A stretch of DNA of 64,000 bases from Henricia sp. BOLD:AAB3569 (Eukaryota; Echinodermata; Asteroidea; Spinulosida; Echinasteridae). Made by a program: the position numbers and the translations under genes. The notes beneath the pieces are model-generated. The model worked only from the letters and a program-made list of their open reading frames with translations. It did no database searches and had not been told where the DNA came from. Shown here in pieces: positions 59,780-64,000 of the stretch (its first letter is position 1; each line of letters starts with the position of its first letter). The stretch lies in the NCBI GenBank assembly GCA_037783545.1, contig JBBELK010000458.1, positions 310,001-374,000 on the forward strand. Direction: 5' to 3'.

Positions 59780-62700
59780 CTTCAGCTCCAAAATTGCGAT
59801 CATACCAGACGCAGTGTTCTCCGAAAGCGGGGTCTGTTTGTGCCAACAATTAGTGTGCCGGCACTGAGTTTTAGCTACATTCGACAATAACTCGGCCGGT
59901 TTGAACAGGAAACAGTTCAAATTTGCAGTATACGTTTGCGATGTAGTTCTGTTTAAGCAGAAAACATGCGAAGCTTGTCTGGAAATTCCTTCAGCTCCAA
60001 AATTGCGATCATACCAGACGCAGTGTTCTCCGAAAGCGTGGTCTGTTTGTGCCAAACAATTAGTGTGCCGGCACTGAGTTTTAGTTACATTTGACAATAA
60101 CTCGGTCGGTTTGAACGGGAAACAGTTCAAATTTGCAGTATACGTTTGCGATGTAGTTCTGTTTAAGCAGAACAAATGCGAAGCTTGTCTGGAAATTCTT
60201 TCAGCTCCAAAATTTCGATCATACTAGACGCAGTGTTCTCCGAAAGCGGGGTCTGTTTGTGCCAACAATTAGTGTGCCGGCACTGAGTTTTAGCTACATT
60301 CGACAATAACTCGGTCGGTTTGAACAGGAAACAGTTCAAATTTGCAGTATACGTTTGCGTTGTAGATCTGTTTAAGCAGAAAACATGCGAAGCTTGTCTG
60401 GAAATTCCTTCAGCTCCAAAATTGCGATCATACCAGACGCAGTGTTCTCCGAAAGCGGGGTCTGTTTGTGCCAACAATTAGTGTGCCAGCACTGAGTTTT
60501 AGTTACATTTGACAATAATTCGGTCGGTTTGAACTGGAAACAGTTCAAATTTGCAGTGTACGTTTGCGATGTAGTTCTGTTTAAGCAGAACAAATGCGAA
60601 GCTTGTCTGGAAATTCCTTCAGCTCCAAAATTTCGATCATACCAGACGCAGTGTTCTGCGAAAGCGTGGTCTGTTTGTGCCAACAATTAGCATGCCGACA
60701 CTGAGTTTTAGCTACATTCGACAATAACTCGTTCGGTTTGAACTGGAAACAGTTGAAATTTGCAGTATACGTTTGCGATGTAGATCTGTTTAAGCAGAAA
60801 AAATGCGAAGCTTGTCTGGAAATTCCTTCAGCTCCAAAATACCGATCATACCAGACGCAGTGTTCTCCGAAAGCGGGGTCTGTTTGTGCCAACAATTAGT
60901 GTGCCAGCACTGAGTTTTAGCTACATTCGACAATAACTCGGTCGGTTTGAACAGGAAACAGTTCAAATTTGCAGTATACGTTTGCGATGTAGTTCTGTTT
61001 AAGCAGAAAACATGCGAAGCTTGTCTGGAAATTCCTTCAGCTCCAAAATTGCGATCATACCAGACGCAGTGTTCTCCGAAAGCGTGGTCTGTTTGTGCCA
61101 AACAATTAGTGTGCCGGCACTGAGTTTTAGTTACATTTCACAATAACTCGGTCGGTTTGAACGGGAAACAGTTCAAATTTGCAGTATACGTTTGCGATGT
61201 AGTTCTGTTTAAGCAGAACAAATGCGAAGCTTGTCTGGAAATTCTTTCAGCTCCAAAATTTCGATCATACTAGACGCAGTGTTCTCCGAAAGCGGGGTCT
61301 GTTTGTGCCAACAATTAGTGTGCCGGCACTGAGTTTTAGCTACATTCGACAATAACTCGGTCGGTTTGAACAGGAAACAGTTCAAATTTGCAGTATACGT
61401 TTGCGTTGTAGATCTGTTTAAGCAGAAAACATGCGAAGCTTGTCTGGAAATTCCTTCAGCTCCAAAATTGCGATCATACCAGACGCAGTGTTCTCCGAAA
61501 GCGGCGTCTGTTTGTGCCAACAATTAGTGTGCCGGCACTGAGTTTTAGTTACATTTGACAATAACTCGGTCGGTTTGAACGGGAAACAGTTCAAATTTGC
61601 AGTATACGTTTGCGATGTAGTTCTGTTTAAGCAGAAAAAATGCGAAGCTTGTCTGGAAATTCCTTCAGCTCCAAAATTGCGATCATACCAGACGCAGTGT
61701 TCTCCGAAAGCAATTAGTATGCCGACACTGAGTTTTAGCTACATTCGACAATAACTCGTTCGGTTTGAACTGGAAACAGTTGAAATTTGCAGTATACGTT
61801 TGCGATGTAGATCTGTTTAAGCAGAAAACATGCGAAGCTTGTCTGGAAATTCCTTCAGCTCCAAAATTGCGATCATACCAGACGCAGTGTTCTCCGAAAG
61901 CGGCGTCTGTTTGTGCCAACAATTAGTGTGCCGGCACTGAGTTTTAGTTACATTTGACAATAACTCGGTCGGTTTGAACGGGAAACAGTTCAAATTTGCA
62001 GTATACGTTTGCGATGTAGTTCTGTTTAAGCAGAAAAAATGCGAAGCTTGTCTGGAAATTCCTTCAGCTCCAAAATTGCGATCATACCAGACGCAGTGTT
62101 CTCCGAAAGCGGGGTCTGTTTGTGCCAACAATTAGTGTGCCGGCACTGAGTTTTAGCTACATTCGACAATAACTCGGCCGGTTTGAACAGGAAACAGTTC
62201 AAATTTGCAGTATACGTTTGCGATGTAGTTCTGTTTAAGCAGAAAACATGCGAAGCTTGTCTGGAAATTCCTTCAGCTCCAAAATTGCGATCATACCAGA
62301 CGCAGTGTTCTCCGAAAGCGTGGTCTGTTTGTGCCAAACAATTAGTGTGCCGGCACTGAGTTTTAGTTACATTTGACAATAACTCGGTCGGTTTGAACGG
62401 GAAACAGTTCAAATTTGCAGTATACGTTTGCGATGTAGTTCTGTTTAAGCAGAACAAATGCGAAGCTTGTCTGGAAATTCTTTCAGCTCCAAAATTTCGA
62501 TCATACTAGACGCAGTGTTCTCCGAAAGCGGGGTCTGTTTGTGCCAACAATTAGTGTGCCGGCACTGAGTTTTAGCTACATTCGACAATAACTCGGTCGG
62601 TTTGAACAGGAAACAGTTCAAATTTGCAGTATACGTTTGCGTTGTAGATCTGTTTAAGCAGAAAACATGCGAAGCTTGTCTGGAAATTCCTTCAGCTCCA

Positions 62701-64000
62701 AAATTGCGATCATACCAGACGCAGTGTTCTCCGAAAGCGGGGTCTGTTTGTGCCAACAATTAGTGTGCCAGCACTGAGTTTTAGTTACATTTGACAATAA
62801 TTCGGTCGGTTTGAACTGGAAACAGTTCAAATTTGCAGTGTACGTTTGCGATGTAGTTCTGTTTAAGCAGAACAAATGCGAAGCTTGTCTGGAAATTCCT
62901 TCAGCTCCAAAATTTCGATCATACCAGACGCAGTGTTCTGCGAAAGCGTGGTCTGTTTGTGCCAACAATTAGCATGCCGACACTGAGTTTTAGCTACATT
63001 CGACAATAACTCGTTCGGTTTGAACTGGAAACAGTTGAAATTTGCAGTATACGTTTGCGATGTAGATCTGTTTAAGCAGAAAAAATGCGAAGCTTGTCTG
63101 GAAATTCCTTCAGCTCCAAAATACCGATCATACCAGACGCAGTGTTCTCCGAAAGCGGGGTCTGTTTGTGCCAACAATTAGTGTGCCGGCACTGAGTTTT
63201 AGCTACATTCGACAATAACTCGGTCGGTTTGAACAGGAAACAGTTCAAATTTGCAGTATACGTTTGCGATGTAGTTCTGTTTAAGCAGAAAACATGCGAA
63301 GCTTGTCTGGAAATTCCTTCAGCTCCAAAATTGCGATCATACCAGACGCAGTGTTCTCCGAAAGCGTGGTCTGTTTGTGCCAAACAATTAGTGTGCCGGC
63401 ACTGAGTTTTAGTTACATTTCACAATAACTCGGTCGGTTTGAACGGGAAACAGTTCAAATTTGCAGTATACGTTTGCGATGTAGTTCTGTTTAAGCAGAA
63501 CAAATGCGAAGCTTGTCTGGAAATTCTTTCAGCTCCAAAATTTCGATCATACTAGACGCAGTGTTCTCCGAAAGCGGGGTCTGTTTGTGCCAACAATTAG
63601 TGTGCCGGCACTGAGTTTTAGCTACATTCGACAATAACTCGGTCGGTTTGAACAGGAAACAGTTCAAATTTGCAGTATACGTTTGCGTTGTAGATCTGTT
63701 TAAGCAGAAAACATGCGAAGCTTGTCTGGAAATTCCTTCAGCTCCAAAATTGCGATCATACCAGACGCAGTGTTCTCCGAAAGCGGCGTCTGTTTGTGCC
63801 AACAATTAGTGTGCCGGCACTGAGTTTTAGTTACATTTGACAATAACTCGGTCGGTTTGAACGGGAAACAGTTCAAATTTGCAGTATACGTTTGCGATGT
63901 AGTTCTGTTTAAGCAGAAAAAATGCGAAGCTTGTCTGGAAATTCCTTCAGCTCCAAAATTGCGATCATACCAGACGCAGTGTTCTCCGAAAGCAATTAGT
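59780..64000. repeat. 2282-bp HOR, copy 1 plus a second copy cut by the window end
   Basis: Copy 1 is about 59780-62061 and copy 2 starts near 62062 and runs off the window. CCAAAC units (60053/62336, 61099/63381), GTGTACG variants, and 190-bp junctions (61710/63992) match at 2282-2283 bp. The period equals that at 11-15 kb but the unit order is different. About 60454-61209 also matches 49510-50265 (offset 10944). Confidence 0.82.

Larger units (their letters stand above)
1..64000. repeat. Tandem satellite array, 209-bp monomer, entire window
   Basis: The sequence is a head-to-tail tandem repeat from the first base to the last, with all units in the same orientation. HindIII sites (AAGCTT) recur at 139, 348, 538, 747, 956 and 1165 and so on, giving spacings of 209 bp with occasional 210, 192, 190 and 184 bp. 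About 308 units fit in the window. Units differ from one another by a few per cent, mostly at a small set of diagnostic positions, while blocks of several units recur almost unchanged. No unique sequence, gene, RNA gene or mobile element interrupts the array. What is seen is the repeat itself. A heterochromatic, possibly centromeric location is inference from the size and the higher-order structure. The family is not one I recognise. Confidence 0.98.

Noticed and set aside
1..64000. CRISPR array or other prokaryotic repeat system
   Set aside because: Repeats are contiguous with no unique spacers, the unit is 209 bp, and no cas-like or other genes are present.
1..64000. Transposon, LTR, tRNA, rRNA or telomere repeat inside the array
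   Set aside because: Unit spacing is unbroken throughout. I found no terminal repeats, poly(A) tail, target-site duplication, tRNA-like fold or telomere-type short repeat.
1..64000. Inverted segments (units in opposite orientation)
   Set aside because: All AAGCTTGTCTGG landmarks read in the same direction across the window; no orientation switch was seen.

Overview
The whole 64 kb window is one uninterrupted eukaryotic satellite-DNA array. I see no gene, RNA gene, transposon, CRISPR array or unique-sequence stretch. The basic unit is 209 bp (about 44% GC) and repeats head to tail about 308 times in one orientation. Nearly every copy carries a HindIII site (AAGCTT), so unit lengths can be read directly from site spacing (for example 139, 348, 538, 747, 956, 1165). 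Both window edges cut through the array, so its real ends are not visible. The organism cannot be named from this sequence. Kilobase-scale tandem satellite with nested higher-order repeats points to eukaryotic heterochromatin, plausibly centromeric or pericentromeric. A typical unit has 11 CpG against about 10 expected, so CpG is not depleted. That argues weakly against a lineage with heavy germline CpG methylation.

Units come in a few length classes: 209 bp (most), 210 bp (extra A in CCAAAC, or extra T in CTGTTTTG), 192 bp, 190 bp and 184 bp. All common length changes fall within one ~56 bp segment of the unit. Base variants at a few diagnostic sites define subfamilies, for example CTACATTCG/TTACATTTG/TTACATTTC, GAACAGG/GAACGGG/GAACTGG, and GCGGGG/GCGGCG/GCGTGG. 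Subfamilies are arranged into higher-order repeats (HORs) with several unrelated periods: 1026/1027, 1047, 1412, 1446, 1657, 2048, 2282, 2467, 3098, 3518, 4329, 4557, 5151, 8035 and 11788 bp. This is the expected signature of repeated unequal exchange or segmental duplication at many scales.

Layout: (1) about 1-15.5 kb has HORs of 1047, 1027, 3098 and 2282 bp with frequent 190-bp units and no 184-bp units. (2) About 15.6-38.2 kb is marked by a cassette found exactly seven times: a 184-bp deletion unit, then a GGCTGG unit, then a T-insertion unit, always with 433 bp between the two indels. (3) About 40-50.4 kb has 1026-bp and 1236-bp HORs and 190-bp units. (4) About 50.4-61.7 kb has no 190-bp units and instead contains most 192-bp units and a 1412-bp HOR. 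(5) About 61.7-64 kb sees the 190-bp class return within a 2282-bp HOR.

Each unit also carries sequence symmetry: a 9-bp hairpin with a GAAA loop (perfect in one subfamily, imperfect in others), a perfect 10-bp palindrome GTGCCGGCAC, and a second 7-bp inverted repeat that coincides with the indel segment. The many overlapping minus-strand reading frames are products of the repeat, not genes. All block boundaries are approximate because they were found by eye from diagnostic variants.
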